A stretch of DNA of 64,000 nucleotides from Paragonimus westermani (Eukaryota; Platyhelminthes; Trematoda; Plagiorchiida; Troglotrematidae). The stretch covers positions 330,233-394,232 of the forward strand of contig QNGE01000145.1 in the NCBI GenBank assembly GCA_008508345.1, in the 5' to 3' direction. Of the stretch, positions 50,575 to 60,079 are shown one piece after another. The first letter of the stretch is position 1, and every line of letters starts with the position of its first letter. The notes under the pieces are model-generated. The model had not been told where the DNA came from and made no database searches. It saw only the letters and a program-made list of their open reading frames with translations. A program made the translations under genes and the position numbers.

Positions 50575-52091
50575 ATTTTTAATATTGGGAAAAAGGATTG
50601 ACAAGTCGTGTACCCATCATCAGCTATGGAATGCAACTTCTACCAAGGAGTAGACATCCAGTGTCCTCTTACGGTTATGGAGTTGCTTGTTAAAATGAAG
50701 AGGCGCAAACTGGAGCTTGCTTAGCAAACAATGAAGTGCTCATTAAGATGTGGAAACCTTGTTAATTAGTACCTAGAAGGACAGCTCACTGTTGGTTTCA
50801 AGCGAATATGAAAGGATAGCTAACAGTCGACTTGAAGGTTAAGACAACATTTGTACTCGCTTTGTTTTGTCTGTACCCGTTTGTTACCAGCTCTCAACGG
50901 ATACAAATGTCATATAAACAATCTGACTCGTCAAGGATAGCATCGATTGACCTAAGTTTTCAATCACATGGATCCTTCGATAACGATTAAGTGAATGACA
51001 TTATTATGATTTGGTCAACTTTCAACGACATGTGCACGGACTGGTAGGATAGTTCGAGGCAATGAACAAAAGTCATACTTCGTCTTTGTGCTCCCCGACA
51101 ACATTACCACATGGATTCTGATGATGCAGTCCTCCTGTTCAGTTTTAACAATAGCATATTGTATTGCTAACTAAGTTAGTGAGAGCTTCTGCAGTTTCTA
51201 ACGAAAATGAATAACTGTTCACAAGGGGATGTGTACACTGGAATACAAAAATCCACTACCACAATAACTGTTGATATGGTGGGAAGAACAACTTAATGAC
51301 GCAACCGCTGATTAGGCGTTCAGCTAAGAATTACTGTGAGCAGGCCTAACGTGCAATCTAAACGTGAAAGTTATTCCAACATGTATCTGACCACAGGTCA
51401 AAATATTTGTTCTCTGTTAACAACACTGAGTAGCTCTGTCAGTGAAGTGGTAAACACATTCAGAGTTTAGCCAAGCTGACGGAAAATTCACTTGTTGTTA
51501 TCAATGCTTTGAACACTGACGATCGGTCATGAATACACCGATTTTGTTCCCATGAACCATCCAGACAGTGTACTTCGAAGGAAATGCTCTTTAGTGACCA
51601 TAAGTTATCTCTGTGTACAAACTCTTGTACGGAATCTGACTAGGTTTAGATGGATTCATTGGTATCGTTCTTGGAAAGAGCCGGTCCACTGTGCTTGCCA
51701 TAATTTTCGAATATCCACTTACAAAAGTCCATGGTTAATCCGTATGTCTTTAAAACCTCCTAATAGACGTATGTGCTGCGGTTTTGTCCACTTGCAGTGT
51801 CTTTAGGTTGTATCATCTGGGACCTCCTTGGATCCACACCCTATTTGCTTGCTAGAATTGAGTAAGATTAGTTGAGACCGATTGTTCGTTATCGAAACAT
51901 AAATACTAATAGCTAGTTTGTCAGTTTCCCTGACTCAACTTCCGTCATTGGATGGGTGGAGAGTGTGGTTATAAAACAGCTATTCTACGAATTACCGTTA
52001 GTCTGACAACGTGAATATTTTCAGTCACGTGATTAGCGCATGTTCAAGTTGTCAAAAACAATGAAAATGTACGACTGACTAACCAAGTAAC
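50575..52091. other. No recognisable feature
   Basis: AT-rich sequence between the SINE-B pair and the 180-codon frame. Nothing identifiable. Confidence 0.5.
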
Positions 52092-52634
52092 TTGAACCGG
52101 TGCATCAATGAGATTGTATGGCAAGGAATTTTAATACTCATTGTACATGAATGTTCTGACCCCATGATGATTCATAGGAATATATTTCGGTTTGCTCAGA
52201 CCACGATTTTTCCGGTGACTATTTTAACGAACTATAGTTTAAAACCAGCAGTGCAATTCGTTCATATAAGGTTACGTGGTACCACAATGTCAGAAGGTGG
52301 ATACTTCTTACCAGTGAAGCGTGGCACTGTAAATCGCACCAGAGCTCTCTTGCAAATTGTATTTATATTTGTGATTCTCTCGTTTCTGCATCGGATTAAA
52401 GTGTATTCATTATTGCGTATAGCTTTTTATGAGCTAGCTTTAATTACCTTCCATGCGTTTTCCATTGAACTTCTGACTTCTACTTTGTGGCAAGTTTGTA
52501 AGACGATCATGCAACATAGTCACAAAGGTTGCCTTCTACCAATGGTAACACAAATACGTGAATTCAACACGGTTACTTCTGAAAACATGTACAACTTATC
52601 TCTTTGTAGAAATTTGTTCTGTACTGAAACCTAA
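52092..52634 (+). other. Open frame of 180 codons, product not recognised
   Basis: This is the longest uninterrupted frame without gap bases outside the recognised elements. It would encode a basic protein with two hydrophobic runs (LLQIVFIFVILSFL and a stretch around YELALITFHAFSIELL) that could be membrane segments, and a Cys/His-bearing C-terminus. I see no family motif. It lies opposite to PKG, upstream of the first visible exon. A frame of this length is uncommon by chance in AT-rich DNA but not impossible in 64 kb, so I regard it as unproven. Confidence 0.22.
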
Positions 52635-52639
52635 TGAAA

Positions 52640-54990
52640 GCAGCCGTCTTTGTACTCAGAACGATGTCGACCTAATTGTTCGCACTCTGCCACCTGTCTA
52701 TTTATAACCTCTTAGTGACTATTTCATATATACAGAAAAACAATTCATGCAGTTAACAACCAGACACAGACAAGCAAGTGCTCAAGAACTAATGGTAATT
52801 AAACGTCAGCCATAAGTACCCAGCTTAGCTGCATCACTTGGGTGCATGAACGCGCTAGATTACACCGACATAGACGGCTATCAAAGAGTGGCCTAGTAAC
52901 ACAGATGTGCATTTTTGACCTAAAGTTCGTTCACAAATGATTAACTGTAGAGCAAACAGAAGCGTTTCAACCGTTCAACGAAGTGAGGCGCAGTCACTGT
53001 CAATATCTACCGGGGTTAAGGTCATCTATTAATTAAAGACTGTATTCTCCTCACTGGTTAACTACGATAACCGTATTGAATAGAAAACCTATTGAGTGAA
53101 CGAAATATCGTCAAGACTAGTGATCATGTATATCCATTCTGGTACTCGTGGATAATCGTATCTGCAAGACTTGGACTAAAACATGGTCAACGATAGTTAA
53201 CACTACTTATACCGTGCAGATATGAACAATGCGTAATTCGATTTATCGATTAAGTGTAATCCTAGAAACACTAACTAGTTTAATGGTATGCATTGACAAG
53301 TGTTCGGTTTTTGTTAATTAGCATGCGGAGGGTGATCAGGTTGTGTTGAGTTGGACAGCTGGTGACCAGATAAATCGACAGTCTTTGCATGAAGTAATGT
53401 GGACCGTAACTATAGAAGTGGTAATCAGTGTGACGAAATGTTTTAGTTACTCCAAGCGGGTGGATACGCTCTCAACGAGCGTACGCCAAGGTGTGGGGGG
53501 GGTATGAGTGATGGCAATATACCTTAAGAAAGAGGTACGTGTCTGATCCATGCGGACTGGGAGAGGGTTTTATTCATCGGAGTTCTGTGTGTGGGGTGTT
53601 TAGATGTTCTGAAGACATTGTATAGCGTTCACAAACACTAAATCCCTACTCAATAATTCGGTTAAAAACAGACAAAATTGACAAAAAATAGTTAGTTTAT
53701 TATGCACACATGGTCGCACTTCCTCGCGCCGACGTGAACTTTGTTCAGGAATGTTACGGCGTGCACTTAACCATACACATTAACGAACAGTTGGTATCTG
53801 GCATATTAATGAATTAAATCTCAGGTTAAAAACCTATTGATGATTGGCGAGAAGCTGCACGTTCGTGAACACCACGTTTCAAAAGGCATGGTGGCTTCAC
53901 ACGCCCTCATGATAATGATCAACCTAAAATAGTCATTTGCACAAAAGACGTAAATGGCGAGGAAATGTTTTGCTACTATCCGTACTCTGCGTTGGCATGC
54001 GAATTCTTCGAAACGTTCAAACGCAATGTGACGATATGCATGTATCATCGGAGCTCTCTTCAGGTGTTCTGTATATGTGCCCGTTATGACAAACAAACGT
54101 AGGAAATCATGGATGAACTAGACAATGAAGCTCTGGATAATGTGCATTTGAATCATCTCTGCACACAGATCGAAATCCACCTGTGTGCAGATGAGAAACT
54201 ACGGAGCAACTTCCTTACAGTTCGAACAAACACCTTGTTCACAGATTGTGACCGCGATCTAATAGTCTGGTCTCATGTGGATATGCCAGTTTATGCTTGC
54301 AAGGTAGACTACTCGTGCCAGGCTGGTTCACTGCTGAGGGCAGTCCGAGTGTCTGATCAGTTACACTGTACATTCCTGTTTTCTGTTTGATCTGCGTACT
54401 TTAGGAAGGAGAAGGTTGTTACCCTATATGTAAATGCGTCAGCGGCCGTGATCCAGACCAGGATTCTGTCTGGCATAGTTATATTTGATATGACCGAGGC
54501 CCAAGTCAGCATGGATTTTTTGAGTAACACACTGTGTAAGTCCGACAGTCATGTGAAAGCCGTAGAACAAGGAGCTTGAGGCACACACCAACTTCGTGTT
54601 TAAGTTGTCGGCAGGACTGGGAAACAGGTGCATTCTGGTTGTCCTGTCAGCGAATAGACCTGTACTCTTAGCTGTTGTAATTCGGTTGTCTAATTGGAGG
54701 TCACTGGCACATTCTTCAACAGAAATGCTTCAAGCGGGTACGCGCCATATGTCAAACATCGGCTGTGAAAAAGATGTGAATTATCTACAAGCCCCACCAA
54801 ATTTGAAGCTCTATTCAAGTGCCTCCTTTCGAAAAGGGCCGACTGTGGAGGATACCAGAACAGGAAAAATGCGATAAACTGTGGGCGATATATTTCACCC
54901 GAATCCGCGACCACTCATCAGTCCGATTAAAAAAAGCATTAAACATAATCATGAAGCTGTTTTCGGTTTGCCACTAAATCGTGTGATACG
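52640..54990. other. No recognisable feature
   Basis: AT-rich sequence. A short stretch near 54795-54860 faintly resembles the SINE-B 3' half but is too diverged to call. Confidence 0.45.

Positions 54991-54991
<1 letters not shown>

Positions 54992-55030
<39 letters not shown>
54992..55030. repeat. (TA)n microsatellite
   Basis: About 19 uninterrupted TA units. The IYIYIY frames predicted on both strands here come only from this repeat. Confidence 0.95.
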
Positions 55031-55031
<1 letters not shown>

Positions 55032-55034
55032 CGA

Positions 55035-55665
55035 TTGGAAACAGACCGAATAAATTTTCGTTGTGTTCGGTTCACTTTGCATAAACCTGTACACAAAACA
55101 GATAAGTGAATTGCATACAAAGAGTATAAATGCATACATGTATGTTCAGTATCAACTGTGTACAAAGTCCTCATCTATTATGTATGAAAATTTGCTCGAT
55201 GACAATATTTTTTAAGCTACGGATTAAATGAACATATTCTTTAGTTGACTCATCCGACAACGTGAGCTGATCAGTGTTCAAATTAAGGCACCTCATCGAC
55301 TACTAAACACATTCTTGGGATTAACCAGTGAGTGGGTCAAAAACATCACCCACCCTGCTAGTTCATAACTAGTAGTTATACTGATATTGATAATCTACCC
55401 ATAGTAATCATAGTAGAATAGTATGGTGGTTGTGGTAGATACTGTATTTCTGTTTTTCACTCTTCGATTTGCATTTTCACACTAACATTGTTAATTTTAT
55501 GTCACTTTTCATGTGACTAAGATCTACTCACTTGTTCTTAATAAAACAAGTCAGCTTGATGGCAGCAAGACAGCTACGTTCCTGATAATCGGGCTCAAAA
55601 ACATGAACGTGCGAGTGACAATGTTTAAGGTTTGATTAAACATTACAATTATCACTGGTTTATCC
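55035..55665. other. No recognisable feature
   Basis: AT-rich sequence between the TA repeat and the Ty3/gypsy relic. It could include the missing 5' part of that element, but I see no LTR or gag motif. Confidence 0.4.
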
Positions 55666-55669
55666 TGAG

Positions 55670-56290
55670 GAATTCGCATAACTACTGGTCATAGATTTAT
55701 CGCCTCGTGAATTTTAGAAGATGCCGTTTGACCTGGCTAATGCGCTTGCTACCTTCCAACGACTAATGGAGAAAGTATTCCAAGGCTTCCTACTAAACGA
55801 ATGTTCAACCTACCATGACGACATCATTGTTCACACCGCCACAATGAAACATCATAAATCCAGACTGAAGAATGTAGCCGAACGTCTCAGGAAAGCTGCT
55901 ATGACTGCCCAGCAAATGGACCAGTCTACCGCACTGGACATCACGTCTGTCTGTGCAGACCGAAATCACCATTGGGGGTAGCCCACAAATTCAATCGCTT
56001 GTTGAAAGGCCCATTCGTAATTATGCACCTGTTGTCACCCACTGCATACGTAATTCACGATACTATAGATCCAACGATGGATGCACTCACGGTAAATTAC
56101 AGTCAAATGTCGGAAGAAGCCCAGGCGCGGTCCCTGCTGATGCCACTTGACAGTGTTCCATTTGCAGAGCACACAGTCGAAATCCCAGCCCAAGGTAGTT
56201 GCAACAACACTGACAGTACCGAGGCATTAAGGTTAGTGCCTTATTGCAAGGGAAGCAGTGTAACAATCCAAGAGCTGTTGGAAGTATAGT
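55670..56290 (+). mobile_element. Ty3/gypsy retrotransposon relic: RT fragment fused to integrase C-terminus
   Basis: The first part reads MPFDLANALATFQRLMEKVF, then YHDDIIVHTATMKHHKSRLK and NVAERLRKA. This is the Ty3/gypsy reverse transcriptase block (family pattern MPFGLxNAPATFQRLM, then YLDDIIV, then HxxxLxxVxxRLRxA). From about 55985 the next frame reads KFNRLLKGPFVIMHLLSPTA and YVIHD, ending near VNYSQM, which resembles the GPY/F module at the C-terminus of gypsy integrases. RNase H, the rest of the RT and most of integrase are missing, so two distant parts have been joined by a large internal deletion with a frame change. No LTR was recognised. Confidence 0.8.
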
Positions 56291-56294
56291 TTAA

Positions 56295-56695
56295 ACTTTC
56301 CTCTGATGTTCACTCCTTCCTTGTCTATTTCAGGTAGTCCGCCTAAGTATTAGTTAACGTATTACACACCACATTAACGTCCCTAGAAAGGTATAATGAG
56401 CCCTCTCCTCGACTGATTTGTCTGAGCGATCCTGAAGCTCCTATGGTAATTTGTCATTCACATTTTGGACTTGACGCTACGTAGATCATCACCTCCTTTC
56501 CGTATCACTAATAAATTTACTATGGCTGTTCGGTCACGTCTTTTCTGTGGCTATGGATTGCGTCAAAGCTATCCGTGATCGTTGTTCTGTGTATAAATTG
56601 CCATTTATCGTTACGGTTACAACTTGTGACAGTGTGACGATGGCGAAAAACGGAGACGAAAACATCAGGACAAAATCAGGCAAAAAGTAAACCTC
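56295..56695. other. No recognisable feature; possible 3' remainder of the gypsy relic
   Basis: About 400 bases between the integrase-like segment and the next SINE-B copy. No LTR or polypurine tract is evident. Confidence 0.4.
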
Positions 56696-56696
56696 A

Positions 56697-56812
56697 AGTT
56701 GAACATCACTCACATTTGATTGCGAACTTCGCATTCAGATAGAATTTCCAGCCAACCTCTTTCGAAAAGAAGCACTAGACTCGAGTCTCGCTCTCACTAG
56801 CGCCATCTCCGC
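56697..56812 (-). repeat. SINE-B 3' fragment, left arm of a second head-to-head pair
   Basis: Read on the minus strand: GAGAGCGAGACTCGAGTCTA, GTGCTTCTTTTCGAAAGAGG, TTGGCTGGAAATTCTATCTG and CAATCAAATGTGAGTGATGT. Only the 3' half is present. It points away from the full copy that begins about ten bases to its right. Confidence 0.72.
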
Positions 56813-56819
56813 GACTGCC

Positions 56820-57235
56820 CATAAGTAAGTTAAAATATCACCTAGCAAATTTAATGAAATCGGAGATTTCGACCTGCCTCGGAAGTCTTAATCGCTTGGT
56901 TAACGATTGGAGTTAACAGAACAGTTGCTGTCTCCTCTCGAGGCGGTCTGGCAACCTGATCACTGATCATATATGAAAGTGGTTGAGTGTTCAGATTGGA
57001 TAACTCGTTTGCGCCTAATGTGAGGTCAGTGGCGCAGTGGTCAACACGGCTGCCTCATGAATGCGTGGCTGGAGTTCCGATTACGGCCATGGCAAGGATA
57101 TGTGCTACCGGCGGGGTCTAGTGAGAACGAAACTCGAGTCTAGTGCTTGTTTTCGAGAGGGGACGACTGGAAAGTCCATGAGAGTGCGGCAGCTGCGATC
57201 AAATGTAAGTGATGTCCAACTTGAGAGAGTCATCC
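56820..57235 (+). repeat. SINE-B, near-complete copy, right arm
   Basis: From TAAAATATCACCTAGCAAAT and GATTTCGACCTGCC, through GGAGTTAACAGAACAGTTGC, CTCTCGAGGCGGTCTGGCAA, GTGAGGTCAGTGGCGCAGTG and GGTCAACACGGCTGCC, to CGAAACTCGAGTCTAGTGCT and GATCAAATGTAAGTGATGTC. It covers the whole consensus seen at 38985-39400. Confidence 0.8.
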
Positions 57236-57413
57236 GTGAAAAAGTAAATTCTAACAGCCTTTGGTAAGTGTAACGAAGAATAGCTTACCGGATCTGCAAT
57301 GATACAACTGATAGGAAATTACTGACTAGATTGCGAAATCGAAGAGAATGCTTTGCTACTAAAAAATTTCGGGCTAAGGAACTTTCAGGTCGTAGTAGCT
57401 TCTGGTCCAACTC

Positions 57414-58872
57414 TTACTGGGGAACGGGTGTGACTAGAATATACAGCTTGGAGCGATGAAAGGTCAGCAAACTGACAATACGTATCAAACAACACAAAAT
57501 CACGGCCACAGCCGAGATCATTCCAGGTAAAGTAAACATTTTGGTAGACAATCGTGCCGTAGCCAAGGCCGAATTTCCCAGGGCGGGTGCTGCATAAGGG
57601 CCGTGACGACGACGATCGCCAGAAGAAGACGGAGTCATGTTGAAACCAGAGAGTGTCGTAATCAGCGAATATGTGTGCAGTTGATTGTTCGGATTCCCGT
57701 CACAAACGGATCCGGGTATGATGCCAGGCCTCAATACAAATACAGGTACGTGCATGGCTCTACAGGTGATGTCGTAACCATGCGCACTCTTCGGTTGCGT
57801 GGCCGTTGAATAGTGACCCAAATCTACGTGCCACGTATTAGAATCCAATGTGTAGTCAGGCTTGACGACTAGCAAAATGGACGGAAACAGATCACCACCG
57901 ATGTACCATTCAGCCGGTATCGAAGTCTTGATGATGGTGAATCGCGTGACTCTACGTGAATTTAATCGATGATGAACCAAGTGATATTGCTCAGACAGCG
58001 GCTATATAGCGACTGTGCTGCCAGGATTGATCACCTTTCGGACTTGCTTCCATCCAGTAAATCGATCTAGCAGATCTCTGGCCGTAACTTCGCACGTGCT
58101 ATGGTCAGAAGTGAGAATCAAATTGGTCGGGCTTACTGGCCCGGAATGGGATGGAGGTTGTTCGAGCAAATAGGCAACCACGTCATCCAACGCGGTAATT
58201 CCCTAAACAACACATCATCGGACAGAGGGGCATTGCAAATGCCCAACGCGGTCCAATTTTTGGCAGTATACAACCGTGATATATGAATCCGTATCCTACA
58301 ATCGTTCCTTGGATTAAGGTTGTCCAGTATTATTGTATACGACTAAACGAAGACGAACTGTCAGTAGAAGAAGCGTAAACGGTTAAGTGATACATGGGCA
58401 CCTTTTTGCGGTCCTGGACGAGCTTTATCCTCAACAGATCGGGCAATGTGTGATTGATCCGCTCATTCATGTGACGGTTGAACGATTCACTCCGATGTGT
58501 ATAGTACACCTGATTGAAGGTGGCACCGTGACCGACGGGTTACAGCTCTGGTAAGTTTCAGATCACATCCGGATGGCATTCAGCAGGGAAAACAGGTGTG
58601 ATACGCTTTATGTGACCATCGTGTTGCTTCAGCTCGGCAAAACCGAGCAAAGTTTTGTTAGTTTCAGCCTCAAATTGATCCAAAAGGTCCCGTCGTAGAT
58701 AGTCTATCAGAAGAATTAGCAAGGGGTTCGTCGTTCTATTAGATGAACTGAACGGTATAGTGTCCAATCGAGCAACTGCTTTCACTGAGTAGGTAGTTGA
58801 ATTCCCTCCAAACACAGCTTGGGAGAACTCAAATGGTACAACCAAGAGCAGTAGATATACGAGTTTTATCAT
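57414..58872 (-). pseudogene. Ectonucleotide pyrophosphatase/phosphodiesterase (ENPP)-like pseudogene, apparently intronless
   Basis: On the minus strand, from an ATG at 58872: a signal peptide (MIKLVYLLLLVVPFEFSQA), then LLILLIDYLRRDLLDQ (the metal-binding Asp region), HIKRITPVFPAECHP (nucleophile loop), PVGHGATFNQVYY and THRSESFNRHMNERINHTLP. Next come NWTALGICNAPLSDDVLF, ALDDVVAYLLEQ, LILTSDHSTCEV, KTSIPAEWYIGG, AHGYDITCRAMHVPVFVLRP, and a C-terminal membrane segment (MISAVAVILCCLIRIVSLL) ending at 57414. Order and total length (about 485 codons) fit a type I membrane ENPP, a family that cleaves phosphodiester or pyrophosphate bonds at the cell surface. Stops at 58558, 58540 and 58002 and use of all three frames show it is broken. 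The nucleophile Thr position reads Cys, the GH ligand reads GI, and SDHG reads SDHS. Lack of introns suggests a retrocopy. Confidence 0.8.
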
Positions 58873-58874
58873 GG

Positions 58875-59255
58875 AAAGTGTGAAAGCCATCGACCAGAAC
58901 AGCATACGTCATGCAATGGCATGCGGCAGGGAACCTCAAAACCATTGCATCTAAATGAACTAATGCTACCGAGTTCATATGCACGGGATCATTCAGGTAA
59001 ATGCTCGTCAGTAGTTTGGTCACTGAGACTCACCAGAAAGTAATACAAAAGTCGCCATACCTAAAGTTTTACTTCCAAAATTGTGCTGCGCTACTAGCCA
59101 TTTCATTCCTTAGATCCACTCATTTCGTTTCAGAGCATGCTATGTCCAATGCGAAGCACCAAACAACCAGCCCTGTTGAGATCAGCTGAACTTGAAGTGA
59201 GAAACACAGTGGTTTCACTATTATAAGCACCATGAAGTAGAAATGTGTATTTATA
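58875..59255. other. No recognisable feature
   Basis: About 380 bases between the ENPP-like start and the LINE fragment. No promoter element or repeat is identified. If the ENPP copy came from mRNA, this side is where its 5' target-site duplication would be. Confidence 0.45.
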
Positions 59256-59257
59256 AG

Positions 59258-60072
59258 CCCAGGGTAGTGCTCGCTAATCTATGGCAACTATGAAGACAGA
59301 GAGGTAACGCTGTGAAGCTAAAGAATCAGGTGTATCCGATAACAGTAAGGGCTGTATTACTTTACGGAAGCGAAACTTGGCCGCTCAGGGTAGAAGACAT
59401 GAACCGTCTTCAAGTATCTCATCACCCATGTCTGCGTTCAGTCGCTCGTATCGGGTGACACCGGCGAGTAAGCAATGAAGAGGTGTTTGGCACTGGTTGC
59501 CAAACGAGTTCGTTTGTTCAGTCCTTACATTTGCACATATTTAGATGGTTGAGTCATGTCATGCCGACGCTTAGGGTGCGAGGTGGATTTGTGATGACCT
59601 GGTGTAGAAAAATGAATTCGTTCACGAAGGGGTTGGTCGCTGTAGATCGAGCTCGTCTCCCGCGCTGGGGCCCTGGCGACTCATAGAGTTGGTGGCTGAA
59701 GACGTTAGGTGAGATGGTGGCTAATTGGCTTCAGTGGCGTAAATGTTGTCGTTGTTTGGCCAATTTGTCTGTGGGACAGTGAAGGCCGCAGGAGAAGCTG
59801 TCTTGCCGATGACGCCTTACTTTCACTTACAGCTCGGTTGTTTGTTTGTAAGGTGTAGGCACCTTTATTTCGAATGTTTGGTTATAGACATAGCTATATT
59901 TGGTAGTTAGGTCACTTTCTGTCCCCTTCTTTCTTTCTTCTCTTTTCCTATGCAGGGTTTGTTTTTCTTCCTCTTCTTCATGGTTTTGTGGCAGTTAAGC
60001 ATCAATGGTTCACATTGATGTGTTGCCGTCTATAATGCTGCTGCTGCTGCTGCTGATGATGATGATGATGGA
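59258..60072 (+). mobile_element. LINE 3' end (C-terminal domain and 3' UTR)
   Basis: The fragment begins near ANLWQL, then TVRAVLLYGSETWPLRVEDM and CLRSVARIG, a stop, then RRVSNEEVFGTG, HIFRWLSHVM, MTWCRKMNSFTKGLVAVDRA and RLPRWGPGDS. These are the C-terminal blocks that follow the RT in flatworm LINEs with APE endonuclease. The 3' UTR (CTTCATGGTTTTGTGGCAGT near 59977) matches the copy at 30.6 kb, and the element ends in CTG and ATG trinucleotide repeats at 60036-60071. It is 5'-truncated and has stops, so it is dead. It lies on the plus strand, opposite to PKG. Confidence 0.87.
60036..60071. repeat. (CTG)n(ATG)n tail of the LINE
   Basis: About six CTG/TGC units are followed directly by about six ATG/GAT units at the very 3' end of the element. 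The 30.6-kb copy has CAT units in the corresponding place on the opposite strand, so the trinucleotide tail is a family trait. Confidence 0.9.
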
Positions 60073-60079
60073 TGACGGT

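Noticed and set aside
54881..55174. Proteins with IYIYIY runs on both strands
   Set aside because: Translations of a (TA)n microsatellite.
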